Positions 1-9,982 of a DNA stretch of 19,462 nucleotides are shown here, piece after piece. The notes under the pieces were generated by a model. The model saw nothing but the letters and a program-made list of their open reading frames with translations. It was not told the DNA's origin and ran no database searches. The translations under genes and the position numbers were made by a program. This stretch comes from Propionibacteriaceae bacterium (GTDB lineage Bacteria; Actinomycetota; Actinomycetes; Propionibacteriales; Propionibacteriaceae), in contig JAUMYR010000047.1 in assembly GCA_030528545.1 (NCBI GenBank), positions 1 through 19,462 on the forward strand, read 5' to 3'. The first letter of the stretch is position 1. The number at the start of each line of letters is the position of its first letter.

Positions 1-386
1 AGCCCGGAGACCGCGAGCGCCGTCAGCACCGCCGACGGGCCCGGAACGGCGCTGACCCGCACCCCGGCGGCGATGGCCGCCGACACCAGCCGATAACCGG
101 GATCGGACACGCTCGGCATGCCCGCATCGCTCACCAGCACGACGGTCTGCCCCCTAACCGCCCTCTCGACCAGCTCAGGAGTCCTGGCCGCCTCATTGCC
201 CTCGAAGTAGGCCACCAGATGGCCCCTGATCTCGATCCCGAGCCGCAACGCCAGTTTCCGCAACACCCGGGTGTCCTCAGCAGCGATGACATCGGCGTTC
301 TCAAGCACCCGGCCCAGACGTTCGCTGGCATCGACGGAGGCACCGATGGGGGTTCCGGCCAGCAGCAACTGTCCTTGCGGAGTCAT
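1..386 (-). CDS. rsmI: 16S rRNA (cytidine1402-2'-O)-methyltransferase RsmI, 5' part only
   Basis: RsmI uses S-adenosylmethionine to methylate the 2'-OH of C1402 in the 16S rRNA decoding centre. Only the first 128 codons are in the window; the rest lies beyond its left edge. The visible N-terminal tetrapyrrole-methylase-like domain shows GTPIG at residues 11-15, AEDTR at 36-40, [12 protein letters not shown] at 86-97 and [14 protein letters not shown] at 115-128, all hallmarks of the family. The ATG at 384-386 (minus strand) matches the usual RsmI N-terminus. There is no Shine-Dalgarno sequence; a -10-like TAGGGT ends 6 nt upstream, which suggests a leaderless message. The gene is divergent from pmt, the same arrangement as Rv1003/Rv1002c in mycobacteria. 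Identity is secure; only the truncation limits the call. Confidence 0.95.
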   Translation of the reverse strand, partial: MTPQGQLLLAGTPIGASVDASERLGRVLENADVIAAEDTRVLRKLALRLGIEIRGHLVAYFEGNEAARTPELVERAVRGQTVVLVSDAGMPSVSDPGYRLVSAAIAAGVRVSAVPGPSAVLTALAVSG

Positions 387-392
387 GGTCCA

Positions 393-398
393 ACCCTA
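393..398 (-). promoter_or_regulatory. -10 box of rsmI, leaderless type
   Basis: On the minus strand TAGGGT fits the TANNNT -10 consensus and is followed by exactly 6 nt before the rsmI ATG, so transcription would begin at or next to the start codon. No convincing -35 is seen. The call rests on spacing and on the same pattern before pmt and acpS. Confidence 0.5.
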
Positions 399-439
399 AG
401 CCCACAACGGCTGTATCCGTACCACCTGGCTCTGCCGCT

Positions 440-445
440 TAGGAT
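440..445 (+). promoter_or_regulatory. -10 box of pmt, leaderless type
   Basis: TAGGAT fits the -10 consensus. It abuts the in-frame ATG at 446 and lies 6 nt before the in-frame GTG at 452. A transcription start 6-7 nt downstream would coincide with GTG 452 and leave ATG 446 untranscribed. No clear -35 is seen. Confidence 0.5.
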
Positions 446-451
446 ATGCGC

Positions 452-1999
452 GTGACTACCGTTGAGAAGTTGTCGGACGGGCGCCTACCGGACGCCCGAA
501 CCGGGTGGATCGTCACGATCGCCATTACCCTCATGGCTTTCGGGCTACGCTTCGTCAACTTCTGGTACCCCAATAAGATCATCTTCGACGAGACCTACTA
601 CCCCAAGGACGCCTACTCGCTGCTGAAGTTCGGCTACGAACGCTCATGGCCGAAGGATGCCAACGAGCGCATCCTCTCTGGGGAGGTCGACATCACCCTC
701 GACAAGACGGCCTTCACCGTGCACCCCCCGCTCGGCAAGTGGATCATCGCCTCCGGGGAGTACCTGTTCGGGATGAATCCCTTCGGCTGGCGGTTCATGT
801 CGGTGCTCTTCGGCTCCCTGCTGGTCCTCGCCACGATCCGCCTCGCCCGCCGCCTGTCCCGCTCCACACTGGTCGGCGGCATTGCAGGGGTCTTGCTGAC
901 CTTCGACGGTTTGGCCTTCGTCATGAGCCGGATCGGGCTGCTCGACATCTTCCAGGCCACCTTCACCGTCGCCGCGGTCGCCTGCGTCGTCGCCGACCGG
1001 GACTACTTCCGCTGGCGCCTCGCCGCGCACCTCACCGATCACCAGATCCCCGACCTCGACGGCAGGTTCGGCCCCCTGGTCTGGTGGCGGCCGTGGCGCG
1101 TCGCGGCGGGGGTGCTGTTCGGTTGTGCCATCGCGGTCAAATGGAACAGCCTCTACCTGCTCGCGGCGTTTGGCATCCTCAGCGTGGCATGGGACGTGGG
1201 CGCGCGGAGGCTCGCCGGGGCGTCCCGGACGGCCTACAAGTCACTGCTCATTGATGCTCCGCTGGCCTTCATCAGCATGGTCGTCCTCGCCATCCCCGTA
1301 TACCTGGCGACCTGGGCGAGCTATCTCACCACCGATGCTGGGTATCTGCGGCAGTGGGGAGCCGAACACCCCGACGATCCGTTGGTCAAGACGGTCGGAG
1401 CGCCGTTGGCGTCCCTGTGGCGTTTACACGTGGAGACCTATAACTTCCACACCGGCGACTACATCCGTTCCCAGACCCACACCTATGCCTCTCATCCGGC
1501 GGGTTGGCCACTGATGCTTCGCACCATCGGATTCGACGCGGTCAACGGGATCAAGGCCGGTGAGGATGGCTGCACGGCGACCGGCACCACCTGTCTGCGC
1601 GTCATCAACGCGATGGGTACACCCCTGCTGTGGTGGCTCGCTGCCGTCGCGCTGGTGTCGGGCGCGCTGCTGTGGCTTTCAGGCAGGGACTGGCGATACA
1701 GCGTGCCCGTAGTGGCGACGCTGGCGGCCTGGCTGCCATGGATACCGCACTCCGACCGCCCGATCTTCTTCTTCTACGCCATCATGATGGTGCCGTTCAC
1801 CGTGATCTGCCTGGCGCTGATCCTGGGCCGGGTACTCGGCCCCGCCGACCACCCGAAACGGAGGAGACGGGCCGTCCTGACCGGCTTGTTAGCCGGGCTC
1901 ATCGTCTTGAACTTCGCGTTCATCTACCCCGTGCTGACCGACGAGCTGATGACCAGGCCAGCCTGGCTGCTCAGGATGTGGCTGCCGAGCTGGATCTAG
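452..1999 (+). CDS. pmt: Polyprenol-phosphate-mannose--protein O-mannosyltransferase (GT39)
   Basis: This membrane enzyme transfers mannose from polyprenyl-phosphate-mannose to Ser/Thr of proteins exported by Sec; it is the Rv1002c-type Pmt of Actinobacteria. The protein has about 515 residues and many hydrophobic segments. Numbered from the upstream ATG at 446, the first membrane span is near 20-40, followed by the catalytic acidic pair D48-E49 (FDETYY) and the HPPLGKW motif at 93-99. Both are family signatures in the first external loop and the following segment. The C-terminus ends in Trp-rich membrane segments. I place the start at GTG 452 because a -10 box directly abuts ATG 446; the ATG would add only two residues and cannot be excluded. 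The gene diverges from rsmI, and its last 29 bp overlap the 3' end of the convergent nnrD gene. Confidence 0.93.
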   Translation: MTTVEKLSDGRLPDARTGWIVTIAITLMAFGLRFVNFWYPNKIIFDETYYPKDAYSLLKFGYERSWPKDANERILSGEVDITLDKTAFTVHPPLGKWIIASGEYLFGMNPFGWRFMSVLFGSLLVLATIRLARRLSRSTLVGGIAGVLLTFDGLAFVMSRIGLLDIFQATFTVAAVACVVADRDYFRWRLAAHLTDHQIPDLDGRFGPLVWWRPWRVAAGVLFGCAIAVKWNSLYLLAAFGILSVAWDVGARRLAGASRTAYKSLLIDAPLAFISMVVLAIPVYLATWASYLTTDAGYLRQWGAEHPDDPLVKTVGAPLASLWRLHVETYNFHTGDYIRSQTHTYASHPAGWPLMLRTIGFDAVNGIKAGEDGCTATGTTCLRVINAMGTPLLWWLAAVALVSGALLWLSGRDWRYSVPVVATLAAWLPWIPHSDRPIFFFYAIMMVPFTVICLALILGRVLGPADHPKRRRRAVLTGLLAGLIVLNFAFIYPVLTDELMTRPAWLLRMWLPSWI

Positions 2000-3389
2000 C
2001 CCCTGCGTTCCGGGTGAGCAGAGCAGCTAGCACCTCCGGCATCGCTCGCGCGATCCACTCCGGCGGGTGGGGCCCCGGGTGCGCCGCCGCCGTCAACGCC
2101 TGCAACCCCGCGGCGGCCAGCGCGGCCGGTCCGGGCTCCAGGCCTGCCGCGAGCAGGGTCCCGCAGATTCCCGCGAGCACGTCTCCCGACCCGGCCTGTG
2201 CCGTCCAGGCCGGGCCCGGCACCGCGACCGTGACCTTCCCGCCGGGCTCGGCGACGTACTGAGTCGCCCCTTTCAGCAGCACCGTCACGCCGTGCTGCCT
2301 GGCGGCGGCGCGCACGTGTGGGAGGGGATCGGCCTCGATATCGGCCCTCCTCACCCCGAGCAGACGGGCTAGTTCACCGGCGTGAGGAGTCAGCAGCGAC
2401 CCAGCGTGGATGGGGCCCGGCAGGTGGCACAAGGCTTCGGCGTCCACCACCATGGGCACGTCGCGTTCACAGGCCGAGCGGAACCGGTCCTCTTCTGGGC
2501 TGCCCCACCCGGAGCCGACCACCAGCGCCTGCACCCGCCCATCGGCGCCAACCACGCTCGGCGCCGCCGCGATTACCTCGGCCCGGGCCGGACCGAGATA
2601 GCGAACCATCCCGGCCCCCGAGCACAGGGCACCCAGCACTCCGAGCACCCCGGCGCCCGGGTAACGGGAAGAGCCCGTGTCGACCCCCACGACGCCGCGA
2701 CTGTATTTGTCACTACGGCTGTCGGGGACCGGCCAGGACGCGGCCAGGTCGGATTCCTCGGCCCTCCAGACGGAGGGCTCTTCCAGCGTGAGGCCGATGT
2801 CGGCCACCACGACCTCGCCACAGCGATCCGCGGCCGGGCGGGCGATGTGGCAGAGCTTCTCGGCGGCGAAGGTCAGTGTCCGGGTGGCGGTGAAGGATGC
2901 CGAAGCGAGGCAGGAATCCGCCTCAAGGCCGCTCGGTAGGTCGATGCTGAGCACCGGAACGCCGTGCTGGCGGCAATGATCGGCGAAGTCGGTCACTCCC
3001 GGTGGCAGCCCAGGGCGTCCGCCGATACCCGTCAGTCCATCGATCACCAGGCTGGTCGTGCCGACCTCGGCGAAGGCTTCGGCGGCGCTCCATTCCGTGC
3101 AGCCGCTGTCATGCGCGGCGACTAAGCCGTCCTCGTGTCCCCGCCCGGTCACCAGCCAGTAGCCGACCTGGTGCCCACGAGCGGCCAGAACCGCCGCCGC
3201 GAACAGGGCATCGCCACCGTTGTTTCCGGGCCCGGCAACGGCGAGGACGCGTCCCCGCTCCCCCAGCATGGCGTCGGCCTGTTCGGCCACATGGCTGGCC
3301 GCCCTCGCCATGAGATCGATGCCCGGGTGGGACGCGAAATACTCAGCCTCGGCTTCCCGGATCGCCTGGGCAGCGCTCACCGGCCTCAC
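1971..3389 (-). CDS. nnrD: Bifunctional NAD(P)H-hydrate epimerase / ADP-dependent NAD(P)H-hydrate dehydratase
   Basis: This protein repairs hydrated NADH and NADPH. The N-terminal YjeF_N domain epimerises R and S forms of NAD(P)HX, and the C-terminal ribokinase-like YjeF_C domain dehydrates S-NAD(P)HX using ADP. The protein has 472 residues. The N-terminal domain shows [12 protein letters not shown] (52-63). The C-terminal domain carries [21 protein letters not shown] and the nucleotide-binding AGSGDVLAG, with GSGD at 400-403. The start is GTG at 3387-3389, which overlaps the acpS stop as GTGA, so translation is probably coupled; a second in-frame GTG lies three codons downstream. It follows acpS in one transcription unit. 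Its 3' end overlaps the end of pmt by 29 bp, with no room for a separate terminator. Identification is firm. Confidence 0.94.
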   Translation of the reverse strand: MRPVSAAQAIREAEAEYFASHPGIDLMARAASHVAEQADAMLGERGRVLAVAGPGNNGGDALFAAAVLAARGHQVGYWLVTGRGHEDGLVAAHDSGCTEWSAAEAFAEVGTTSLVIDGLTGIGGRPGLPPGVTDFADHCRQHGVPVLSIDLPSGLEADSCLASASFTATRTLTFAAEKLCHIARPAADRCGEVVVADIGLTLEEPSVWRAEESDLAASWPVPDSRSDKYSRGVVGVDTGSSRYPGAGVLGVLGALCSGAGMVRYLGPARAEVIAAAPSVVGADGRVQALVVGSGWGSPEEDRFRSACERDVPMVVDAEALCHLPGPIHAGSLLTPHAGELARLLGVRRADIEADPLPHVRAAARQHGVTVLLKGATQYVAEPGGKVTVAVPGPAWTAQAGSGDVLAGICGTLLAAGLEPGPAALAAAGLQALTAAAHPGPHPPEWIARAMPEVLAALLTRNAGARSSSAATS

Positions 3390-3736
3390 GATTCAGCCAC
3401 CACCATCGCGATCGCCACGCCAGCGTCGTGAGACAGCGATAGGTGCAGCCGCGTCACGCCGAGGCTTTCGGCCAGCGCCGCGACCGTTCCGCCGATCCTG
3501 AAGGAGGGCTGGCCCGCGGGGCAGGAGACGACTTCCGCGTCCTGCCAGCTCAACCCTCCCGGGGAGCCAAGGGCCTTCGCAAGCGCTTCTTTGGCCGCGA
3601 ACCGGGCAGCCTGAGAGTGCACGGGTAACCCGGCCTCGGCTGGTGTCAGCAGCTTCGAGACCGTTCCGGGGCGCCGCGCCGCCATCGCGGCGAAACGCTC
3701 GACGGAACACACGTCCACCCCGATGCCCACGATCAT
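3386..3736 (-). CDS. acpS: Holo-[acyl-carrier-protein] synthase AcpS
   Basis: AcpS transfers 4'-phosphopantetheine from CoA to the conserved serine of acyl carrier protein, activating fatty-acid synthesis. The 116-residue length is normal for the compact AcpS class. The N-terminus [15 protein letters not shown] contains the Mg-binding Asp8, and [13 protein letters not shown] (45-57) contains the metal ligand Glu50 and conserved Lys residues. The C-terminal SLSHD (100-104) is also typical. The start is ATG at 3734-3736; there is no Shine-Dalgarno, but a -10-like TAGGCT ends 6 nt upstream, so the message is probably leaderless. The stop overlaps the nnrD GTG by 4 bp. Its nearness to coaA and glmS groups CoA-dependent and cell-envelope precursor functions. 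Confidence 0.95.
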   Translation of the reverse strand: MIVGIGVDVCSVERFAAMAARRPGTVSKLLTPAEAGLPVHSQAARFAAKEALAKALGSPGGLSWQDAEVVSCPAGQPSFRIGGTVAALAESLGVTRLHLSLSHDAGVAIAMVVAES

Positions 3737-3742
3737 GGCGCC

Positions 3743-3748
3743 AGCCTA
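3743..3748 (-). promoter_or_regulatory. -10 box of acpS-nnrD, leaderless type
   Basis: On the minus strand TAGGCT matches TANNNT and ends exactly 6 nt before the acpS ATG, the same geometry as at rsmI and pmt. There is no ribosome-binding site between them and no obvious -35. Confidence 0.45.
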
Positions 3749-3821
3749 GTACCGGCACGGCTCCGCCCGGGGTGAGAGGGACCAGGGCCCAGGTTCTTCG
3801 GCAACCACGCGGCCCCGCCTC

Positions 3822-3840
3822 CCCTGGGCAGAGTCCAGGG
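3822..3840 (-). terminator. Possible hairpin terminator after glmS
   Basis: CCCTGG and CCAGGG form a 6-bp stem with a 7-nt loop, beginning 4 nt past the glmS TAG stop on the minus strand. There is no U-tract, so this is at best an atypical terminator. The surrounding 108-bp gap between glmS and acpS holds nothing else recognisable. Confidence 0.3.
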
Positions 3841-3844
3841 CGCC

Positions 3845-5689
<1,845 letters not shown>

Positions 5690-5697
5690 GGTCAAGA

Positions 5698-5703
5698 AGT
5701 GTA
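5698..5703 (-). promoter_or_regulatory. -10 box of glmS, leaderless type
   Basis: On the minus strand TACACT matches TANNNT and ends 8 nt before the GTG that gives the mature Cys N-terminus. Transcription starting 7-9 nt downstream would bypass the TTG alternative. The -35 region is poor. Confidence 0.4.
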
Positions 5704-5767
5704 CAGACCGATTGATCGAACCGGCGAATCATCCCCGGCCGGGCCGCCCCACCCGAGAGGCTCAAGA

Positions 5768-5798
5768 TTGGACCGGACACGTCCTGACGTGTGAATCT
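5768..5798 (+). promoter_or_regulatory. Possible coaA promoter
   Basis: TTGGAC at 5768-5773 resembles a -35, and GAATCT at 5793-5798 is a weak -10 with the conserved A and final T. The 19-nt spacer is longer than ideal. The -10 ends 6 nt before the coaA ATG, again a leaderless geometry. This is weaker than the other promoters in the window. Confidence 0.3.
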
Positions 5799-5804
5799 AG
5801 GTCA

Positions 5805-6734
5805 ATGGCCGAACCCTTCGTCGCCCTCACCCGCCAAGACTGGGCGGCACTCGCCGATGACACCGAGATCGACCTGGACCAGGAGACGCTGGAAAGGCTA
5901 CGCGGTCTCGGCGATCCCACCAGCCAGGACGATGTCGTCGAGGTGTACCGTCCGCTGACCCAGCTGCTGCACCTCCACATGTCCAATACCGGGCGCCTCT
6001 ACGAGCAGTCGAACCGGTTCCTGAGGCAAAGCACCCGGCGCACCCCCTTCGTCATCGGGGTCGCGGGGTCGGTCGCGGTCGGCAAGTCGACGGTGTCGCG
6101 CTTGTTGCGAGAACTCATCAGCCGGGCGCCCGGCCGGCCACGAGTCGATCTCGTCACCACCGATGGTTTCCTCTACCCCAACAAAGAACTCCAACGCCGC
6201 GGCCTGCTGACCCGCAAGGGCTTCCCCGAGTCCTATGACCGCAGGGCGCTCCTGGAGTTCGTGGCTGCCGTCAAGTCCGGCGAGCCCGAGGTCAGCGCAC
6301 CGGTGTATTCGCACCATTCCTACGACATCACCGACGACCGCATCCTGGTGCGAAACCCCGATGTGCTCATCCTCGAAGGCCTCAACGTGCTCCAGCCCGC
6401 GCGAGCGGACGCTGACGGCCAGCCGAGCCTCGCCGTCAGCGATTTCTTCGATTTCTCGGTTTACGTCGATGCCGAGGCCAGCGATATCCGCCGCTGGTTC
6501 ACCGAGCGTTTCATGACTCTTCGCGACACTGCGTTCCGCGATCCCAGTAGCTTCTTCACCCGATTTACCCAGCTCAGCCCAGGGGAGGCAACCAGCATGG
6601 CCCACCAGATCTGGGATTCCATCAATGGACCGAACCTAGTCACCAACATCGAGCCCACGAGGGGACGCGCCACCGCGATCCTGCGCAAAGGCACAGATCA
6701 CGAGATCGAGCACGTGCTCGTCCGCAAGGTCTGA
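5805..6734 (+). CDS. coaA: Type I pantothenate kinase CoaA
   Basis: CoaA phosphorylates pantothenate with ATP, the first and usually rate-limiting step of CoA synthesis. The protein has 309 residues, matching the bacterial type I family. The Walker A loop GVAGSVAVGKST sits at 85-96, followed by VDLVTTDGFLYPN and the conserved KGFPESYD. The C-terminal half has FFDFSVYVDA and the Arg-rich segment typical of the family. The reading frame stays open 31 codons further upstream, but that extension has no family resemblance; MAEPFVALTRQDW at 5805 is the proper N-terminus. There is no strong Shine-Dalgarno. It diverges from glmS and is followed after one base by a DNA-repair gene, so the two are probably co-transcribed. 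CoaA of this type is usually inhibited by CoA; nothing here tests that. Confidence 0.95.
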   Translation: MAEPFVALTRQDWAALADDTEIDLDQETLERLRGLGDPTSQDDVVEVYRPLTQLLHLHMSNTGRLYEQSNRFLRQSTRRTPFVIGVAGSVAVGKSTVSRLLRELISRAPGRPRVDLVTTDGFLYPNKELQRRGLLTRKGFPESYDRRALLEFVAAVKSGEPEVSAPVYSHHSYDITDDRILVRNPDVLILEGLNVLQPARADADGQPSLAVSDFFDFSVYVDAEASDIRRWFTERFMTLRDTAFRDPSSFFTRFTQLSPGEATSMAHQIWDSINGPNLVTNIEPTRGRATAILRKGTDHEIEHVLVRKV

Positions 6735-6735
6735 G

Positions 6736-7167
6736 ATGCGGATCTGGAGCCTGCACCCCAACCTCCTCGACCGGGTCGGACTGGTCGCCTGCTGGCGCGA
6801 GACGCTGCTCGCCCAGAAGGTGCTACAAGGACTGACCAAGGGATATACCCGGCACCCCCAACTCGCCCGGTTCCGGGCACTTGAGGACCCTCTGGCGGGC
6901 ATCGGAAGCTACCTACGGGCCCTGGCCGAAGAAGCCGGGCTCAGGGGATACCGCTTCGACGCGACCAAGATCGTCTCCGCGGCCCAGACCGGGTTGAGGA
7001 TGACGGTGACCACCGGCCAGCTCGCCTATGAGTGGAGCTGGCTCCAGTCCAAGCTGGTCACTCGCAGTCCGCAACTGGCTGGGATCGGAGAGCCACGCCC
7101 GCACCCGTTGTTCGATCTAGTGGAGGGGCCGATCGCCGAGTGGGAAATCGTCTCTCCCCGTGCCTGA
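6736..7167 (+). CDS. Pyrimidine-dimer DNA glycosylase / endonuclease V family protein
   Basis: The 143-residue protein resembles the Pyr_excise family, named after T4 endonuclease V (DenV), a glycosylase/AP lyase that removes UV-induced cyclobutane pyrimidine dimers. Visible family features are the N-terminus MRIWSLHPNLLD, the Trp-Arg-Glu segment WRETLLAQKVL (20-30), which places Glu22 near the catalytic Glu23 of DenV, then TKGYTRHPQLARF and IGSYLRALAEEA. The start is the only sensible ATG, one base past the coaA stop. One oddity is that DenV uses Thr2, exposed by Met removal, as the nucleophilic amine. Here residue 2 is Arg, and Met before Arg is not normally cleaved, so the chemistry may differ. 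The family assignment is good; the activity is inferred. Confidence 0.8.
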   Translation: MRIWSLHPNLLDRVGLVACWRETLLAQKVLQGLTKGYTRHPQLARFRALEDPLAGIGSYLRALAEEAGLRGYRFDATKIVSAAQTGLRMTVTTGQLAYEWSWLQSKLVTRSPQLAGIGEPRPHPLFDLVEGPIAEWEIVSPRA

Positions 7168-7171
7168 GCCG

Positions 7172-7227
7172 CCCGCGGCACCCCGTGGGGCCCTTTTAGT
7201 TGGGTGAGCCCCTCGGGGTGCCGCGGG
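7172..7227. terminator. Strong hairpin between convergent genes, likely bidirectional terminator
   Basis: CCCGCGGCACCCCG (7172-7185) is perfectly complementary to CGGGGTGCCGCGGG (7214-7227). After a single T-T mismatch the stem continues with GGGGC/GCCCC and closes with a 16-nt loop. It fills the 80-bp gap between the stops of the endonuclease V-like gene and glycerate kinase. No U-tract follows on either strand, which is common for actinobacterial terminators. Confidence 0.65.
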
Positions 7228-7247
7228 TCAGGCGATGGCGGCGTGGG

Positions 7248-8447
7248 TCACCTGGCCGCGAGAGCGCAGCCCAGCCCGATGAGGCGGATGGCGCGCTCGG
7301 CCGCATCGGCCAGCAGGTCATCAGCGTTCTGGATCGCCTCGGGCAGCGACATGGGGACCGGAATCATCCCCGCGATAGCGTCGATGCCGACATCGTAGAC
7401 CGCTGAGGCTCCCTGGCCGATGCTGCCAGCCATCCCCAGCACCGGTTTGCCGAGGCGCTTGGACCGGCGAGCGACCTCGGCCGGAACCTTGCCCCGGGGA
7501 GTCTGATAGTCGATGGCGCCCTCGGCAGTGATGACGAGGTCGGCACGCGCGATAGCCTCATCCAGCCCAAGCCCGGTCAGCTGAGGGTCGAGCAGCACAT
7601 CGAATCGGGTCGCCAACCGCGCCCCACATACCGCGGCGAGGGCGGACCCCAGGCCGCCAGAGGCACCGGAGCCACCCGCGGTCCTGATATCGACATCGCC
7701 AAGGTTGTCGGCGCATTCGGCCATCAGCAGGTCCGCCCAGCGCTCCAGCGCCAGCGACAGGCGTTCGACCTGTTCCGGCGTCGCTCCCTTCTGCGGGCCG
7801 AACACCCGGGCGACACCGCGCGGCCCGGTGAGCACATTGTGCATATTGCAGGCCACGACGATCTCGGTCTGGGCGACCCTCGGGTCGAGACCCGACAGGT
7901 CCAGGCTCGCCGCATCCGCAAGGGCCGCCCCGCCGGGAGCGAGTTCGCGCCCTTCGGCGTCCAGGATCCGCCCGCCAAGGGCCTGGACCAGGCCCGCACC
8001 GCCGTCGGAGGTGCCGGAGTCGCCGCAGCCGACGATGATCCGCTTCGCTCCGGCGTCGAGCGCAGCGAGAATCAGCTGCCCGACGCCACGGGTCGTCGTA
8101 ACGGTTGGGTCACGGAGATCCCGCGGCACGAGGCGCAGCCCCGCTGCGGAGGCCATGTCGATGGCCACCGTGCCGGAGAGCTCTCCGCCGAGCAGTGCGA
8201 TGTGGCTGTCCACCTCGACGCCGACGGGCCCGCACACCCTCACTGGAACCAGTTTTCCGCCCGTCATCTCGGCGAGGGCCGTTGCGGTTCCCTCCCCGCC
8301 GTCCACCATCGGCATGATATCGACGATGACACCGGGCAAGCAGCGGCGAGCTCCCCTGGCGATAGCTTCGGCGACCTCGGCGGCCGACAGGGATTCCTTG
8401 AATCCACTCGGCGCGATGAGAATCCGCTGGGGCATGGTCATGGTCAT
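7248..8447 (-). CDS. Glycerate kinase (GlxK/GarK family)
   Basis: This enzyme phosphorylates D-glycerate with ATP to a phosphoglycerate (2-phosphoglycerate in the GarK/GlxK class), feeding lower glycolysis. The protein has 399 residues, slightly above the usual 375-385. It shows ILIAPSGFKESLSA near the N-terminus, PMVDGGEGT at 46-54 and GCGDSGTSDGGAG at 140-152, all diagnostic. The start is ATG 8445-8447 because AAGGAG lies 6 nt before it; an in-frame ATG at 8475-8477 would overlap the previous gene but lacks this site. It is the last gene of a four-gene operon, 26 bp after the SLC13 transporter gene, and ends in front of a strong hairpin. The pairing suggests uptake and phosphorylation of glycerate. 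Exact regiospecificity cannot be read from sequence. Confidence 0.92.
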   Translation of the reverse strand: MTMTMPQRILIAPSGFKESLSAAEVAEAIARGARRCLPGVIVDIMPMVDGGEGTATALAEMTGGKLVPVRVCGPVGVEVDSHIALLGGELSGTVAIDMASAAGLRLVPRDLRDPTVTTTRGVGQLILAALDAGAKRIIVGCGDSGTSDGGAGLVQALGGRILDAEGRELAPGGAALADAASLDLSGLDPRVAQTEIVVACNMHNVLTGPRGVARVFGPQKGATPEQVERLSLALERWADLLMAECADNLGDVDIRTAGGSGASGGLGSALAAVCGARLATRFDVLLDPQLTGLGLDEAIARADLVITAEGAIDYQTPRGKVPAEVARRSKRLGKPVLGMAGSIGQGASAVYDVGIDAIAGMIPVPMSLPEAIQNADDLLADAAERAIRLIGLGCALAAR

Positions 8448-8473
8448 CTTGTGCTCCTTTCCGAGCGATTGGG

Positions 8474-9982
8474 TCACCAGGCGAGGCCGAGGACCGGCCA
8501 GACATAGACAGAGAACAGGTAAACGCAGCCGACCATCAGAGGGCCGAGGAAAGCCGACAGTTTGAGGAGGTCACCGGGAGAGTAGGTCTGCACGTCCTCG
8601 ACGGCTGAGAACATGGCGACCGGCTTGGCCGAGGACGGCAGTGTGTGGCAGAAGCCCGCCGCCGCCGTGGAGGCGAAGGCCGCCGCGGCCGGAGAGAGCC
8701 CCGCGCTGGCAGCGAGTGCCACCACGATCGGGACGAGAACGGCCGAACGTGCCGAGCGAGACTGAATCACCAGATGAGACAGTGTCGACAAGACGATGAC
8801 CGCCAGCATGAAGACCTTTGGACTGGCATCACCGATCTGGGCGAACAGCCCGTTCGCGAGCCAGGAAGCCGCCCCTGAGGAGATCAGCGCCTCGCCCAGG
8901 GCAAGCGTCGCCGCCATGAACAGCAGCAGGGACCACGGCACCTGAGTCAGTGTCTTCTTCAGGCGCACCGAGCCGAACTTGGGGGATGTGGTGACCAGCG
9001 CGCCGAGCAGGGCGACGATCGCCGGAGGGATGTGATGGACCGGTTGGGTGCACCACAGCACGACGACGGAGCCCAAGATGATGGCCGCCCTAGACTCCTG
9101 GACGCTCAGCGCTCCAGTAACCCGGGTAGGAGTGACGGCCTGCAGATCGCTCACGGTGAACTTGATCCGCTGCTTGCGATCGGAACCGGCGCTGAAGAGC
9201 CGCAAGATCAGTTCGGAGGCCAGGTGGCTGCTCACCACGGCCAGCGGAAGGCCGAGGATCAGCCACTGGGCGAAATCGAAACCTTCACCGGTCGCCGCGA
9301 CTAGGACCCGAGACGTCACCAGATGCGCTCCAGCCCCGAGCAGCGAGCCTACCGCTGACAAGAGGATCACGGTCGGGAAGACCAGCGCCAGCACGTGCAC
9401 GACGCGCCGATGCCGCCCTTCGTGCGCCGGTTGGCTCAATACCTTGGCCAGAGCGACGAAAACCGGGAGAGTCAGGGCCGCCCGCCCAGAGGTGGAGGGG
9501 ATAGCGAACGCCGTCACGACCAGGGCAGCCGTCACGATGTGCACTAGGCCCCGCACGGTGCGAGCCGAGCTGACCAGCCACATCGCCGCGCGCGTCGCCA
9601 AGCCCGATTGGGTGACCCCGGAGGCGATGACGAAAGCCGCGACCAGCAGCCAGATCGTGTCGTCACCGAGGGTCGAGAACAGGCTATCCTGGGCCAGCAC
9701 GCCGGCCAGGGCCAGCACCGTACCCGCCGCCAGCGCGACGTAGGTGTCGTCGAGCTTGGTAAACACCCAGGCCCACACCGCCAGCGCGAACACCGCGAGG
9801 GTAAACCGGCCATCGAAGCTGAGCTGAAACTCCCCGGCCATGAGATAGGTAGCCCCACCGAGCGCAGCGACGAAGGTGATCGCCCCGATCACTCGCTTCG
9901 CCCTTGGCCTGCGCCGCTTGGGCATCTCGGGGGCTGGCGGTACTAGCGTGCGGGTTTGGTAGCGAACCACCGTGCCGGTCAT
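8474..9982 (-). CDS. SLC13/DASS-family anion transporter, possibly for glycerate
   Basis: This is a 502-residue polytopic membrane protein of the divalent-anion/sodium symporter type, whose members import dicarboxylates, citrate, sulfate or related anions. After a basic cytoplasmic N-terminus (KRRRPRAKR, about 22-30) there are roughly a dozen hydrophobic segments. Two family-like substrate motifs are visible, one in each half: AIPSTSGRAALTLPVF, and a C-terminal pair of QSRSARSAVLVPI and TLPSSAKPVAMF. The ATG at 9980-9982 overlaps the stop of the sensor gene as ATGA, so translation is coupled. Glycerate kinase follows immediately, so glycerate or a precursor is the simplest substrate guess. 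Other small carboxylates remain possible because family membership does not fix the substrate. Confidence 0.85.
   Translation of the reverse strand: MTGTVVRYQTRTLVPPAPEMPKRRRPRAKRVIGAITFVAALGGATYLMAGEFQLSFDGRFTLAVFALAVWAWVFTKLDDTYVALAAGTVLALAGVLAQDSLFSTLGDDTIWLLVAAFVIASGVTQSGLATRAAMWLVSSARTVRGLVHIVTAALVVTAFAIPSTSGRAALTLPVFVALAKVLSQPAHEGRHRRVVHVLALVFPTVILLSAVGSLLGAGAHLVTSRVLVAATGEGFDFAQWLILGLPLAVVSSHLASELILRLFSAGSDRKQRIKFTVSDLQAVTPTRVTGALSVQESRAAIILGSVVVLWCTQPVHHIPPAIVALLGALVTTSPKFGSVRLKKTLTQVPWSLLLFMAATLALGEALISSGAASWLANGLFAQIGDASPKVFMLAVIVLSTLSHLVIQSRSARSAVLVPIVVALAASAGLSPAAAAFASTAAAGFCHTLPSSAKPVAMFSAVEDVQTYSPGDLLKLSAFLGPLMVGCVYLFSVYVWPVLGLAW

Noticed and set aside
646..1254. 202-codon plus-strand frame inside pmt
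   Set aside because: It is an Arg/Pro/His-rich shadow of the pmt gene in another frame, with no domain.
5690..5804. glmS ribozyme or other riboswitch before glmS
   Set aside because: The gap to the divergent coaA gene is only about 115 bp, the -10 box lies 8 nt before the start codon, and no ribozyme core was recognised.
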